This document shows, piece after piece, positions 1-7,881 of a stretch of DNA of 15,609 nt (position 1 is the first letter of the stretch; each line of letters opens with the position of its first letter). The notes beneath the pieces were generated by a model. The model did no database searches. It was not told the origin of the DNA and was given only the letters and a program-made list of their open reading frames with translations. Origin of the DNA: Gammaproteobacteria bacterium (lineage in GTDB: Bacteria; Pseudomonadota; Gammaproteobacteria; HTCC5015). The translations under genes and the position numbers were made by a program. The stretch spans positions 1-15,609 of the forward strand of contig JAHDBX010000006.1 of assembly GCA_020630145.1 (NCBI GenBank), in the 5' to 3' direction.

Positions 1-37
1 CAATCTATTTTGAACGTAAACTAATTTTAAGTGCTAT

Positions 38-1186
38 TTAACCAACAACTCCAGATGCAAGCGAACCAAAGATAATACCCAACCTTTCATCAAATAGTAA
101 GTTAACGCCTGTTTCTTCAAATGCTAGTGAACCAACAAATAAACTCATCGTAAAACCGATACCACAGAGTGCCGCCGTACCGTATAAACTTAACCAGCTC
201 ATACCGGCCGGAAACTTCGCTAAGTTAAATTTTATAAATAATGCACATATGCCAAAAATACCAATCTGTTTACCAAAAAATAAGCCTAGCGCTATACCAA
301 TTGGTACACTATGAAAAAGTTGCTCGCTACCTACACCGCTAAAATTAATGCCTGCATTAACAAATGCAAAAATAGGTAAAATCATAAATGCCACAACAGA
401 ATGCAAATCATGTTCTAAACTTTTAAGTGGTGACTTGCTTGGATCTGCTTTAGATTTAAGAGGAATAAACATCGCTAAAATAACACCCGCCAAAGTAGCA
501 TGAACACCAGACTTAAGTGTTGCTACCCACATAATAATACCAATAAAAATATACGGGCTTTTTGAGACGACATTACGTCTGTTCAAAACCGTTAGTACAG
601 GTAGGCAACATGCCACAACGATTAAAGCGGTTAACGACACATTAGAGGTATAAAAAAAAGCAATAATAATAATCGCACCAACATCATCAAATATAGCTAA
701 AGACGTTAAAAATATTTTTATTGAAATAGGTACACGTGAACCGAGCAATGTTAATACACCTAGAGCAAAAGCAATATCCGTTGCAGCAGGTATTGCCCAC
801 CCTTTCATTGCAACAGGGTCATTAGCATTAAAGTACATATAGATCAGCGCCGGTATCAACATACCACCAATTGCACCAACACCGGGCAATATTATATTGC
901 GTTTATCTGAAAGCTCACCTTCTATTAATTCCCGCTTTAATTCCAAGCCAACTAGAAAAAAGAAAACCGCCATTAAACCATCGTTTATCCATAGCAACAG
1001 TGGCTTAGCAATTTCTAAATTGCCTATTCTGATTTCAACCGGTGTAGATAATAAGAGCTCATAATAGTGCATTAATGGCGTGTTAGCACAAATAATGGCT
1101 AATATAGCCGCAAAAAATAACAGGATTCCGCCGGCCGACTCTAATTTAAAAAATGTACGTATAAATGAATTCTGTTGATTATGCAT
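38..1186 (-). CDS. nhaA: Na+/H+ antiporter NhaA
   Basis: Inner-membrane electrogenic sodium/proton antiporter that exports Na+ (or Li+) in exchange for protons and supports pH and salt homeostasis. The 382-residue product is close to the usual family length (E. coli about 388) and is a hydrophobic multi-span protein throughout. Signature residues are in place: the ATD motif with Asp137, the paired aspartates Asp167-Asp168 in the IFDDVGAI segment that form the ion-binding site, Lys306 in the FFGKQIG segment, and His229 in GVHATLAGV, matching the pH-sensor region. The C-terminal [10 protein letters not shown] segment is also typical. The gene is apparently complete and monocistronic. It sits 147 bp downstream of the hydrolase gene on the same strand, and no strong Shine-Dalgarno sequence is visible. 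Family assignment is firm; regulation is not visible. Confidence 0.97.
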   Translation of the reverse strand: MHNQQNSFIRTFFKLESAGGILLFFAAILAIICANTPLMHYYELLLSTPVEIRIGNLEIAKPLLLWINDGLMAVFFFLVGLELKRELIEGELSDKRNIILPGVGAIGGMLIPALIYMYFNANDPVAMKGWAIPAATDIAFALGVLTLLGSRVPISIKIFLTSLAIFDDVGAIIIIAFFYTSNVSLTALIVVACCLPVLTVLNRRNVVSKSPYIFIGIIMWVATLKSGVHATLAGVILAMFIPLKSKADPSKSPLKSLEHDLHSVVAFMILPIFAFVNAGINFSGVGSEQLFHSVPIGIALGLFFGKQIGIFGICALFIKFNLAKFPAGMSWLSLYGTAALCGIGFTMSLFVGSLAFEETGVNLLFDERLGIIFGSLASGVVG

Positions 1187-1333
1187 TATTCTTAAATATA
1201 CCGTTGTTAACTCGATATAACTATAACTAGATTTGCTAATGAATAATAGCTTTGATTAAAGCTTACTTATGCTCAAGCTGACACTCATATTAATAACATA
1301 GTGTCAGCTTATTTCACTTAGACCCTTTTACAT
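1187..1333. other. Intergenic region hydrolase-nhaA with two hairpins
   Basis: This gap separates two leftward genes and must hold the nhaA promoter. It contains a short inverted repeat AGCTTT/AAAGCT (1248-1263) and a longer one at 1275-1310. I see no convincing -35/-10 pair. Confidence 0.5.
1275..1310. repeat. 11-bp perfect inverted repeat (hairpin)
   Basis: The arms AAGCTGACACT (1275-1285) and AGTGTCAGCTT (1300-1310) are perfectly complementary across a 14-nt AT-rich loop. The repeat lies just past the hydrolase stop codon. Neither strand has a T-run after the stem, so it is not a classical intrinsic terminator. It could be an mRNA 3'-end stabiliser, a bidirectional weak terminator, or a protein-binding site upstream of nhaA. 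Confidence 0.6.
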
Positions 1334-2164
1334 TTATAACTTTTCTTGAAAAAATTTACGTGTGATATCACTATGACCTTGCCACTCTGGTTTACGTGAA
1401 CTATGGCCACCACCTTTAACTATATGCATGCTTACATCTTGTTTAGCTTTCTGCATTTTTTTATACATTAATTTACTGTGCTCGATTAATACATTTTTAT
1501 CCTTATCTCCATGTAACAAAAGTACCGCCCCAGAGATTTTTTCAGATGTAAGCAAGGGAGACCTGTCTTCAGGGCTGCCATTCTTTGTACAAACACCATA
1601 TATATAGTAATCTTTTATTTCATCGCTTAATTCTGAAGTTTTACCCCAAAGTACAAAATCAGTAATCGGAAAATAGGCTGCCGTTGCTTTTATTAGGCTA
1701 TCTTTTGCGGCAGCAGATAAAACAATTTGGGCTCCCAAAGATTTTCCCCAAAGCCCTATTCTATTTGGGTCTACCCCTTCTTGCTTAGATAACCACTTAG
1801 CAACATTCACAACGTCATTAGCTTGTGTTAAACCGCAGTCGTCATCGCCCCCTGTAGGTTCCCAGCCACGCAATGCAATGCTTATAGCAACATAACCTGC
1901 TTCTGCATATTCTTTAGCCACATAACTATGACGTATAACTGGACGAACGCTACTTGGCTCCCAGCCATGCACTATAACTACAGCCGGTAATTTTTTCTCA
2001 CTGCTTATAGTCGGCCGGTAGAGCAAGCCTCCGACCAAAAGCTCTTGCGATGGAATACGTACTTCCTGCCCACCTGGCGCAGGAATATCTGGGCTTTTAG
2101 CATAAGTACTACCTAGAATAGATTGAATACCCAATAATAGTGTTATAAGTATTTTATCTTTCAA
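1334..2164 (-). CDS. Secreted alpha/beta hydrolase, dienelactone hydrolase-like
   Basis: A predicted serine hydrolase of the alpha/beta-hydrolase (dienelactone hydrolase/prolyl-oligopeptidase-like) fold, 276 residues. Residues 1-22 look like a signal peptide ending at TYA, so the enzyme should act in the periplasm. The core follows: VIVHGW around 63-68 (oxyanion region), the nucleophile elbow GKSLG with Ser142, Asp222 in the HGDKD loop, and His254 in GGGHSS, giving a complete catalytic triad. Cys110 and Cys192 could form a disulfide. The start is TTG at 2164, preceded by a perfect AGGAGG (2170-2175) at 5-nt spacing, which decides the start despite the rare codon. The gene is divergent from the MarR regulator and shares its palindromic operator region, so it is probably that regulator's target. 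The substrate is unknown; an ester or lactone is a family-based guess. Confidence 0.85.
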   Translation of the reverse strand: MKDKILITLLLGIQSILGSTYAKSPDIPAPGGQEVRIPSQELLVGGLLYRPTISSEKKLPAVVIVHGWEPSSVRPVIRHSYVAKEYAEAGYVAISIALRGWEPTGGDDDCGLTQANDVVNVAKWLSKQEGVDPNRIGLWGKSLGAQIVLSAAAKDSLIKATAAYFPITDFVLWGKTSELSDEIKDYYIYGVCTKNGSPEDRSPLLTSEKISGAVLLLHGDKDKNVLIEHSKLMYKKMQKAKQDVSMHIVKGGGHSSRKPEWQGHSDITRKFFQEKL

Positions 2165-2221
2165 AATTTCCTCCTAATATAGTTGAAATATCACGGCAAA
2201 TAACGGCTTGTTTAAAATAAG

Positions 2222-2247
2222 AAATTACCTTGACATCAAGGTAATTT
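2222..2247. promoter_or_regulatory. Probable MarR operator 1 (26-bp palindrome)
   Basis: AAATTACCTTGA-CA-TCAAGGTAATTT has two perfect 12-bp arms around a 2-bp centre. It lies between the divergent hydrolase and marR genes. Size, symmetry and position fit a MarR dimer site. A TTGACA hexamer (2230-2235), usable as a rightward -35 box, is embedded in it, so occupancy would block transcription. The assignment to this MarR is inferred. Confidence 0.75.
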
Positions 2248-2252
2248 GTTTT

Positions 2253-2270
2253 TATCTTGATGTCAAGGTA
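2253..2270. promoter_or_regulatory. Probable MarR operator 2
   Basis: TATCTTGA-TG-TCAAGGTA is a second copy of the TTGA-N2-TCAA palindrome with one arm mismatch. Its centre is 27 bp from that of operator 1. It contains TTGACA on the minus strand, a possible -35 box for the hydrolase gene. Operators 1 and 2 are also inverted relative to each other: 2224-2240 and 2256-2272 are perfectly complementary over 17 bp with a 15-nt loop. Confidence 0.7.
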
Positions 2271-2315
2271 ATATTGCATATTGACTTCATAATAATTAGC
2301 AAGCACAGTATCCTT

Positions 2316-2801
2316 ATGGATCATGTAGACAAAATTCTTCTTCAGTGGCAACAACAACGCCCCGACCTTAATGTCGAAGCAATGGGCATTATTGGCCGTG
2401 TCGAAAGGCTCTCTCGGTATTTTCATAAAGGTATGGAAGAAACGCTGAATTTGCACGGCTTAAACATGTCGACTTTTGATGTCTTAGCTGCTTTACGTCG
2501 TTCAGGAGACCCTTACCACCTTTCGCCTAGCAAGTTGCTCGCGAGCAGCATGGTTACATCTGGCACCATGACTAATCGTATAGACCAATTAGAAAAGATA
2601 AACTTAGTAGAACGTTTAAGTAACCCTGAAGATGCGCGAAGTTATATTATTTCATTAACAAAAAAAGGCTTAGCACTGATTAACAACGTTATTAGTGAAC
2701 ATGTGCAAACACAGTCCGAACTAACAGCTGTATTAACTACAGAAGAAAGCGAAGTATTAAGCGAAATATTAAAAAAATTTTTAGCACAAATCGAAACCTG
2801 A
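2316..2801 (+). CDS. MarR-family transcriptional regulator
   Basis: A winged helix-turn-helix repressor of the MarR family, 161 residues from the ATG at 2316. An upstream in-frame extension back to 2208 would translate straight through the operator palindromes and has no family counterpart, so I reject it. The N-terminal helices (1-50) and C-terminal helices (120-160) should form the dimer interface. The DNA-binding part runs from STFDVLAAL (52-60) through the recognition helix SSMVTSGTMTNRIDQLE (77-93) to the wing with NPEDARSY (103-110). No clear Shine-Dalgarno sequence precedes the start. The gene is divergent from the secreted hydrolase and overlaps its control region, so autoregulation plus hydrolase control is likely. 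Its effector is not evident. The gene ends 1 bp from the convergent dld stop codon. Confidence 0.9.
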   Translation: MDHVDKILLQWQQQRPDLNVEAMGIIGRVERLSRYFHKGMEETLNLHGLNMSTFDVLAALRRSGDPYHLSPSKLLASSMVTSGTMTNRIDQLEKINLVERLSNPEDARSYIISLTKKGLALINNVISEHVQTQSELTAVLTTEESEVLSEILKKFLAQIET

Positions 2802-2802
2802 A

Positions 2803-4212
2803 TTATCTGCAGGCTTGTTTCGTTTTCGCCTGCTTACCAATACCCGGGTTAAATGTATTGGTTGGATCTAACTTACTATAGAATGTTTTAAGCGACTCCT
2901 CAGCTTGATATAAATGCCCGACATTATGTTCTGCGGGATATTTAGCACCTTTGTCTTCTAGTATGGCTAACATTTCAGCTTTTACTTTCTTACTATCAAC
3001 ACCTTTTTTCAACATATAATCCTGGTGAAAAACATAACAAAGGAAGTGCCCATAATATAAAGCTTCAGCTATATTTTCTTGGATGTGATCCGGCAATACT
3101 TCTAGCCACTCCGTATCATTGCGGCGTAAAGCAATATCTAATGGCAACACATCTTCCACGTCACTTTCATGCATAATTTGATATCTACCCGGTACACCTG
3201 CAGCAGCAAAGCGATGCAGTAATGCTTTACTACCTTCTTCTTCGTTACATAAAAAATATTCGCTTTCATTTTCGTTATTATTGCTATCAGGTGCACCGAT
3301 AAATGTAGACAAATACTGTTCTGCTTCTCTTATACCGGCATCACTCATCTTTAAAATTAAATGGTGTTCATAGCGATCTCTAAAACTTAGCATTTTCTTC
3401 GGTAAACACTGGGGCCATACTTGACTGATATATTGCAACAATTTATCGGGTATATGTTTTGGTAAGAAGCTAAGTTTATTTAAAAAAGCGGTAACGGCAG
3501 CTTTCATTGCAAACATTTTGGGCAAATAGTCCGTTCCCAATAAGTTGATAAGTATGAAAGTATCTTTTCCATACCTTTCAGCAAGATTAAATGCACCTCT
3601 ATGCATATATTCTGCTACCTCTGGCAGCTCTTGAAAAGTAGATAAAATATCACGACGAAGTTTAGTTAATACATTCGGGTTATTCGTACCAATATAAAAA
3701 ACCTGTTCTTTTTTGGCTACAGGATAAGTGTCTAAACGCACAGCAAATACCGCTACCTTTCCAGCGCAACCACTGACTTCATATAAGCGACGTTGGTCAG
3801 CGTTATATCGTGATGGTGTATCCGAATCAATCTCGCGGATGCGTTGTGTATACTCCTTATCTGAAGCTAACTTATCCATATCACCAATATCACTATCCGT
3901 AAATTTTCCTTGCTCTACGGCCTGTAATATTTCTTCTGCTGAGCTACCTAAGTTTTTAATACCTAAATGATTAACTAACTCCAATTCACCTGCTTCGTTA
4001 ATCTGTGCAAATAAAGACAATTCAGTATAAGCCGGCCCTCGCTTAACGAGTGCTCCACCAGAGTTATTACATACACCACCCACAATAGATGCCCCTAAAC
4101 ACGAAGAGCCGATAACGGAATGTGGTGAACGCTGCAATGGCTTAAGCATCTTCTCTAATTTGTGAAGCGTAGCACCCGGTAAACTAATAATTTGTTCTCC
4201 GTTCTTAATCAT
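2803..4212 (-). CDS. dld: D-lactate dehydrogenase (quinone), C-terminal 469 residues, frame-split
   Basis: This is the larger part of a membrane-associated FAD D-lactate dehydrogenase of the E. coli Dld type, which oxidises D-lactate to pyruvate and passes electrons to quinone. It begins at ISLPGATLHKLEK inside the FAD-binding domain, continues through IGSSCLGASIVGGVCNNSGG (a FAD-domain signature), and includes the Dld-specific membrane-binding domain with EEGSKALLHRFAAAG, DIALRRNDTEW, YGHFLCYVFHQDY, YPAEHNVGHLYQ and a final DPTNTFNPGIGK. The first roughly 100 residues lie in another frame at 4205-4513. The two pieces total 571 residues, the length I recall for intact E. coli Dld. The ATG at 4210-4212 overlaps the upstream stop by 8 nt and has no visible Shine-Dalgarno sequence. 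No other stop or frame break is seen. It may be a recent mutation, a sequencing error, or a coupled two-part gene. It is the last gene of the TRAP operon. Confidence 0.9.
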   Translation of the reverse strand: MIKNGEQIISLPGATLHKLEKMLKPLQRSPHSVIGSSCLGASIVGGVCNNSGGALVKRGPAYTELSLFAQINEAGELELVNHLGIKNLGSSAEEILQAVEQGKFTDSDIGDMDKLASDKEYTQRIREIDSDTPSRYNADQRRLYEVSGCAGKVAVFAVRLDTYPVAKKEQVFYIGTNNPNVLTKLRRDILSTFQELPEVAEYMHRGAFNLAERYGKDTFILINLLGTDYLPKMFAMKAAVTAFLNKLSFLPKHIPDKLLQYISQVWPQCLPKKMLSFRDRYEHHLILKMSDAGIREAEQYLSTFIGAPDSNNNENESEYFLCNEEEGSKALLHRFAAAGVPGRYQIMHESDVEDVLPLDIALRRNDTEWLEVLPDHIQENIAEALYYGHFLCYVFHQDYMLKKGVDSKKVKAEMLAILEDKGAKYPAEHNVGHLYQAEESLKTFYSKLDPTNTFNPGIGKQAKTKQACR

Positions 4213-4513
4213 ATTTATTCATTCGTGTAGTATTAATAATGACAATTTCTCGATCATAATCTTTACCACTGGGCGTCGACCCTTCCGTTAAACCCGTATT
4301 AGCCGCTTGCATAATAATAATTTTATTATTTTCAACACACGCTTTTATTAACTGCCATTGCTGAACGAGTGTTGTTGGAAACACAACACACAGAGCATCA
4401 CCTTCACCCGAGCGAAAACCTTTACGATAGTGTTCCGTTTTAGTCTCGTTCAGCAAAATGTTTTTTACTCCAACGAAGCTACTGAGATAGCTTATAAAAT
4501 CCTGTTTATTCAT
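4205..4513 (-). CDS. dld: D-lactate dehydrogenase, N-terminal 102 residues, frame-split
   Basis: The N-terminal part of the FAD-binding domain of Dld. Recognisable family segments are YRKGFRSGEGDALCVVFP (about residues 29-46) and IIIMQAANTGLTEGSTPSG (about 66-84), close to the E. coli protein. The frame then ends at TRMNKYD-stop, just where the other frame resumes with MIKNGEQI. In E. coli Dld the equivalent stretch is a continuous RLDK...GKGEQV. The downstream frame is +1 relative to this one, consistent with a 1-nt insertion or a 2-nt deletion near 4205-4220. The gene starts 8 nt after the dctM stop codon and so belongs to the TRAP operon. Alone it cannot bind FAD fully, and activity would need complementation with the C-terminal piece. 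Confidence 0.88.
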   Translation of the reverse strand: MNKQDFISYLSSFVGVKNILLNETKTEHYRKGFRSGEGDALCVVFPTTLVQQWQLIKACVENNKIIIMQAANTGLTEGSTPSGKDYDREIVIINTTRMNKYD

Positions 4514-4521
4514 TGTTTGTA

Positions 4522-5910
4522 TTAATTACCATAAATAGTTGCCGGTAGCCAAGTAGTCAGTGAGGGGAATAAGATCACAATAAGTAAACCCAGCAATTGT
4601 AAAATAATAAATGGTGTAACTCCCTTATATATATCCGTTAATTTCACTTCAGGTGGGCAAACACCTTTTAAATAAAACAACGCAAAACCTACAGGCGGTG
4701 TTAAAAAAGAGGTTTGCAGCGTAATCGCTACCAGCATGACAAACCATATTACTTTAGGTTCATCTATAACACCATAACCATCAACCATAAAATCCATACC
4801 GGTTATCACAGGCGCTAACAAAGGTAGTGCAATCAGCGTTATTTCTATCCAATCTAATAAAAATCCTAACAAGAATATTATAATTAATACAGTGAATAAA
4901 ACACCATATTTACCAAATGGTAAACTAGACAAGCCTCTCTCAATTAATTCATCACCCCCAAGTTCACGAAGAACAAGAGCAAACATAGTTGCACCAATAA
5001 ATATCATAAAAATATAAGCCGTCGTTCTATATGCATCTAAGCTGACCTTTTTAAAAACCGGGAAGCTAAGTTTTTTATTATATAAGGCTAATAATGTCGC
5101 ACCTGATGCGCCAATACCACTAGCCTCTGTTGGTGTACAGATACCCGCAAAAATAGAACCTAATACGGCAAAAATAAGTAATAAAGGTGGCACAATATTT
5201 TTCATTACTGATTTAATTAATTTCCATTCCAACGCTTTATGATTTTTTGGCAAAGGCGCAAGCAATGGCTTTGTATAAGATATAACAACAATATAAGTAA
5301 GATAAAGACCGCCAAGAATAAGACCGGGGAATACAGCACCCATAAATAAATCACCAACTGACAAAGCGAGTTGATCAGCCATAATAACCAGCATAATACT
5401 GGGTGGCAGTAAAATACCTAGTGTACCTGCACTACAAATAGTCCCGGCCGCTAATGACTTGCTATAACCTTGCTTCATCATTGCAGGTAATGACAGTAGA
5501 CCAAGCAATACAACAGAAGCACCAATAATACCTGTTGATGCCGCTAATATAATTCCAATTAATGTAACGGTTAATGCAAGCCCACCACGCACTTTACCAA
5601 ACAAGTCTTGCATAGATAACATTAAGCGTTCGGCAACACCAGATTGATCTAACATTAATCCCATATAAATAAACATAGGAAGTGCAACTAATACCCAGTT
5701 TTCCATTAAGGAGTAAAGTCGAGATACCACTAAACCTAATGTATTTAAGTCTAAACCTGTAATGGTTCCTAAATATATATCAGAAAAATATCCAACAAAA
5801 CCATACATAACGCCAACACCGGCTAATACGTAACCAACAGGAATACCTGTAAATAAAAAAGCAATGAATGTAAAAAACATTGCAATAACTAAAATTTCAT
5901 TAATGGCCAT
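4522..5910 (-). CDS. dctM: TRAP transporter large permease subunit (DctM)
   Basis: The large membrane subunit of a tripartite ATP-independent periplasmic transporter, which forms the Na+-driven translocation channel. It has 462 residues and about 12-13 hydrophobic segments. Family hallmarks include FTGIPVGYVLAGVG near the N-terminus, GIIGASVVLLGLLSLPAMMKQGY, the GTLGILLPPSIMLVIMAD segment, GICTPTEASGIGA, and the C-terminal FLTPPVGFALFYLKG. The start lies 2 nt after the dctQ stop codon and the dld frame begins 8 nt after this stop, so all belong to one leftward transcription unit. Context with lactate dehydrogenases suggests lactate or a related hydroxy/keto acid as cargo. That substrate is inferred. 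Confidence 0.95.
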   Translation of the reverse strand: MAINEILVIAMFFTFIAFLFTGIPVGYVLAGVGVMYGFVGYFSDIYLGTITGLDLNTLGLVVSRLYSLMENWVLVALPMFIYMGLMLDQSGVAERLMLSMQDLFGKVRGGLALTVTLIGIILAASTGIIGASVVLLGLLSLPAMMKQGYSKSLAAGTICSAGTLGILLPPSIMLVIMADQLALSVGDLFMGAVFPGLILGGLYLTYIVVISYTKPLLAPLPKNHKALEWKLIKSVMKNIVPPLLLIFAVLGSIFAGICTPTEASGIGASGATLLALYNKKLSFPVFKKVSLDAYRTTAYIFMIFIGATMFALVLRELGGDELIERGLSSLPFGKYGVLFTVLIIIFLLGFLLDWIEITLIALPLLAPVITGMDFMVDGYGVIDEPKVIWFVMLVAITLQTSFLTPPVGFALFYLKGVCPPEVKLTDIYKGVTPFIILQLLGLLIVILFPSLTTWLPATIYGN

Positions 5911-5912
5911 AA

Positions 5913-6473
5913 CTAGTCTTCTCTGCCTGTTATCAGTGTATGTAAATTACGCAGTAGCCTTGAAACAACAGCAATCGCTAACAGTGCAAAACTAATTGGA
6001 ATAACAGCTTTAATTGCCCATCTGTAAGGTAAACCTACTGGTGAGTTTGACGATTCATTGATTGAGAAAGAACTCTCAACATAAGGGATGCCGTTGTATA
6101 TAACGACAAAAATAAACGGTAATATAAAAAATATAGCGCCAACTACTTCCCATCGAATGGCATTACGTTTTTTTATTTTTTCAGCAATAACATCAACACG
6201 TACTTGGCTATTAGTAATTTCAGCATACGACAAACCAAACATCATACCAATTGCATAAAAGTGCCATTGAATTTCCTCAAAGACGATAAGGCCGTTGCTA
6301 AAGCCATAACGCATAATGACATTGATTAAAATAGCAAAAATTAATAGCACATAGCTCCAGCAAAAAATAAGTGCTGAGTAATGAACCACTTTGCTTAGAA
6401 GGTTAGATATTTTTATTAAAACAGAATCACTTGGCATGGATGGCGGATTTTCTAGTTGGTGGCTTACAGACAT
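5913..6473 (-). CDS. dctQ: TRAP transporter small permease subunit (DctQ)
   Basis: The small four-helix membrane subunit that partners DctM. It is 186 residues from the ATG at 6473, which has GGGAG upstream at about 8-nt spacing. The longer reading frame starting with TTG at 6524 is rejected because that codon sits inside the loop of a terminator-like hairpin. The typical DctQ signature is present in the second helix and the following loop: FEEIQWHFYAIGMMFGLSYA, then NSQVRVDVIAEKI. Four hydrophobic segments lie at roughly 33-55, 66-85, 108-128 and 152-172. Order and spacing with dctP and dctM are the usual ones for a TRAP operon. Confidence 0.92.
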   Translation of the reverse strand: MSVSHQLENPPSMPSDSVLIKISNLLSKVVHYSALIFCWSYVLLIFAILINVIMRYGFSNGLIVFEEIQWHFYAIGMMFGLSYAEITNSQVRVDVIAEKIKKRNAIRWEVVGAIFFILPFIFVVIYNGIPYVESSFSINESSNSPVGLPYRWAIKAVIPISFALLAIAVVSRLLRNLHTLITGRED

Positions 6474-6504
6474 GGATATAAGCTCCCTTGTTAGGTCATG
6501 ATGC

Positions 6505-6535
6505 AAAAAGAGGGAAAAGTGCAAACACTTTTCCC
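6505..6535 (-). terminator. Intrinsic terminator/attenuator between dctP and dctQ
   Basis: On the minus strand GGGAAAAGTG-TTTG-CACTTTTCCC forms a perfect 10-bp stem with a 4-nt loop (6512-6535), immediately followed by TCTTTTT (6505-6511). This is a textbook Rho-independent terminator inside the operon. It probably lets most transcripts stop after dctP, giving excess binding protein over the membrane subunits. Confidence 0.85.
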
Positions 6536-6565
6536 ATTAAATGTATGTAAGCTAAACGGGTAAGA

Positions 6566-7624
6566 TTAATTACGTGGTAAAAATGCATTCTTTTCCCATA
6601 AAGCATAGTCTTCACGGAAAGCACTTAAGTCGGCCCAAATTTTAGCGAAGTCGGCATCTTTAGCTTTTTGCTCATCAACCACGCTATCCCATGTGCTTTT
6701 AAATGTATTCAACATATCTTGTGACCAATAAAGATTTTTAACACCGTTTTTAATGTTTTCTCGCATAACCGGTGCTTGAATAGCTTCACCCAATGCTAAG
6801 GCATCAAGCGTAGCTGCACGACAAAGTTGAGTAATAACCGCTTGCTGGCTTTTGCTCATGCCTTTCCATGTGTCTTTGTTGATAAGCAGCTCAAATACGG
6901 TAGCTTGTTGATGCCAACCAGGATAATAATTAAATTTTGCAATCTTACTAACGCCTATACGTTTATCGATCGCGGGCATTGAAAATTCAGTTGCGTCAAT
7001 AGCGCCTTTTTCTAAAGCTGGAAAAATTTCACCGCCTGGAAGACCTACAGTACTAACACCTAACTTCTCCATAACCTCAGCGCCTAAACCAAAGAAACGC
7101 ATTTTTAAGCCTTTTAAATCATCAGCCGTTTTAATTTCTTTTTTAAACCAACCTGATGTTTCGGGAGCAATCACGCCACATACTTGCGTTTTTACGTTAA
7201 AGCCAGATTTGTCATACAGCTCTTGGTGCAACTTAGCGCCGTTGCCATACATAAACCATGCTAAATATTCAGGTGCTTCTGGACCAAAAGGAACCGCTGA
7301 AAATAAACGTGCAGCAGGCATTTTGCCACCCCAATTACCCGGCGTTGCATAGCCAGCTTGTACTTTGCCTGTCGACACAGCATCTAGAATTTCGCCTGAT
7401 GCAACTAATTTTTTAGGTTCGTATAATTTTATTTTGATAGAGCCATTACTAAGTACATCGACATTATCAGCCAAATATTTTGCTGTTGAGCCTAAGCCCG
7501 GTAAATGTGAACCATAGTAAATAGGCATTTTAAGTAATACCGCTTTATCGCTGGCAGCCATGACGGGTGCAGACAGATATGAAGCGGCGATAAACGCTAA
7601 CGTAGCAGTTATGATAATTTTCAT
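6566..7624 (-). CDS. dctP: TRAP transporter substrate-binding protein (DctP family, TakP/lactate-like)
   Basis: A periplasmic binding protein of 352 residues. A signal peptide at 1-23 is cleaved after VMA. The mature part shows DctP-family features: SGEILDAVSTGKVQAGYA (76-93), Arg176 in LKMRFFGLGAEVMEKLG, the conserved carboxylate-contacting arginine of TRAP receptors, then PGGEIFPALEKGAIDATEF (196-214) and the YYPGWH segment (233-238). The PGGEI...IDATEF...YYPGW pattern is that of the subgroup containing the TakP 2-keto-acid receptor and a calcium-lactate receptor, rather than the C4-dicarboxylate DctP. The context with D- and L-lactate dehydrogenases fits lactate or pyruvate as ligand, but that is inferred. 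GAGG precedes the ATG at about 8-nt spacing. It is the first gene of the leftward operon. Confidence 0.92.
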   Translation of the reverse strand: MKIIITATLAFIAASYLSAPVMAASDKAVLLKMPIYYGSHLPGLGSTAKYLADNVDVLSNGSIKIKLYEPKKLVASGEILDAVSTGKVQAGYATPGNWGGKMPAARLFSAVPFGPEAPEYLAWFMYGNGAKLHQELYDKSGFNVKTQVCGVIAPETSGWFKKEIKTADDLKGLKMRFFGLGAEVMEKLGVSTVGLPGGEIFPALEKGAIDATEFSMPAIDKRIGVSKIAKFNYYPGWHQQATVFELLINKDTWKGMSKSQQAVITQLCRAATLDALALGEAIQAPVMRENIKNGVKNLYWSQDMLNTFKSTWDSVVDEQKAKDADFAKIWADLSAFREDYALWEKNAFLPRN

Positions 7625-7740
7625 TCAATATTTCCTCATGATTATTACAATTATGGTTATTTTGTAAACCTTAATGTCCCCCCACCAATAAATAGATCGT
7701 TATAGTGATTAAAACCCTATAAACACCAACAATTTGGTTA

Positions 7741-7755
7741 ATTGGTAATACCATT
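7741..7755. promoter_or_regulatory. GntR (LldR/PdhR-type) operator A
   Basis: ATTGGTA-A-TACCATT is a palindrome with perfect TGGTA/TACCA core arms around one base and one mismatch further out. The core matches the TTGGT-N-ACCAA type site bound by FadR-subfamily GntR proteins such as PdhR and LldR. It lies on the dctP side of the control region. Confidence 0.75.
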
Positions 7756-7881
7756 ATCAATGTTGTGGCGATAAGTTATATTTATTTATTTTCTTTGTCA
7801 AATAGAATTTGGTACTTTTTCTAATTAAAACTAACAAAAAGCTGGTTTTTTTCTAGAAATACGAATATCATACTTACATTG

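Noticed and set aside
2208..2315. N-terminal extension of the MarR reading frame to an ATG at 2208
   Set aside because: It would translate the palindromic operators, gives a repetitive non-family sequence (YLDIKV...YLDVKV), and the ATG at 2316 restores a normal MarR length.
2154..2456. 100-codon minus-strand reading frame across the operator region
   Set aside because: It overlaps the marR 5' end and the operators; its YLDIK/YLDVK repeats simply reflect the palindromes.
4195..4225. Programmed +1 ribosomal frameshift in dld
   Set aside because: No known slippery sequence or downstream stimulatory structure is visible at AATAAATATGATTAAG; coupling, mutation or sequence error is simpler.
6474..6524. 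TTG start for dctQ at 6524
   Set aside because: The codon lies in the loop of a terminator hairpin and has no ribosome site; the ATG at 6473 has GGGAG upstream.
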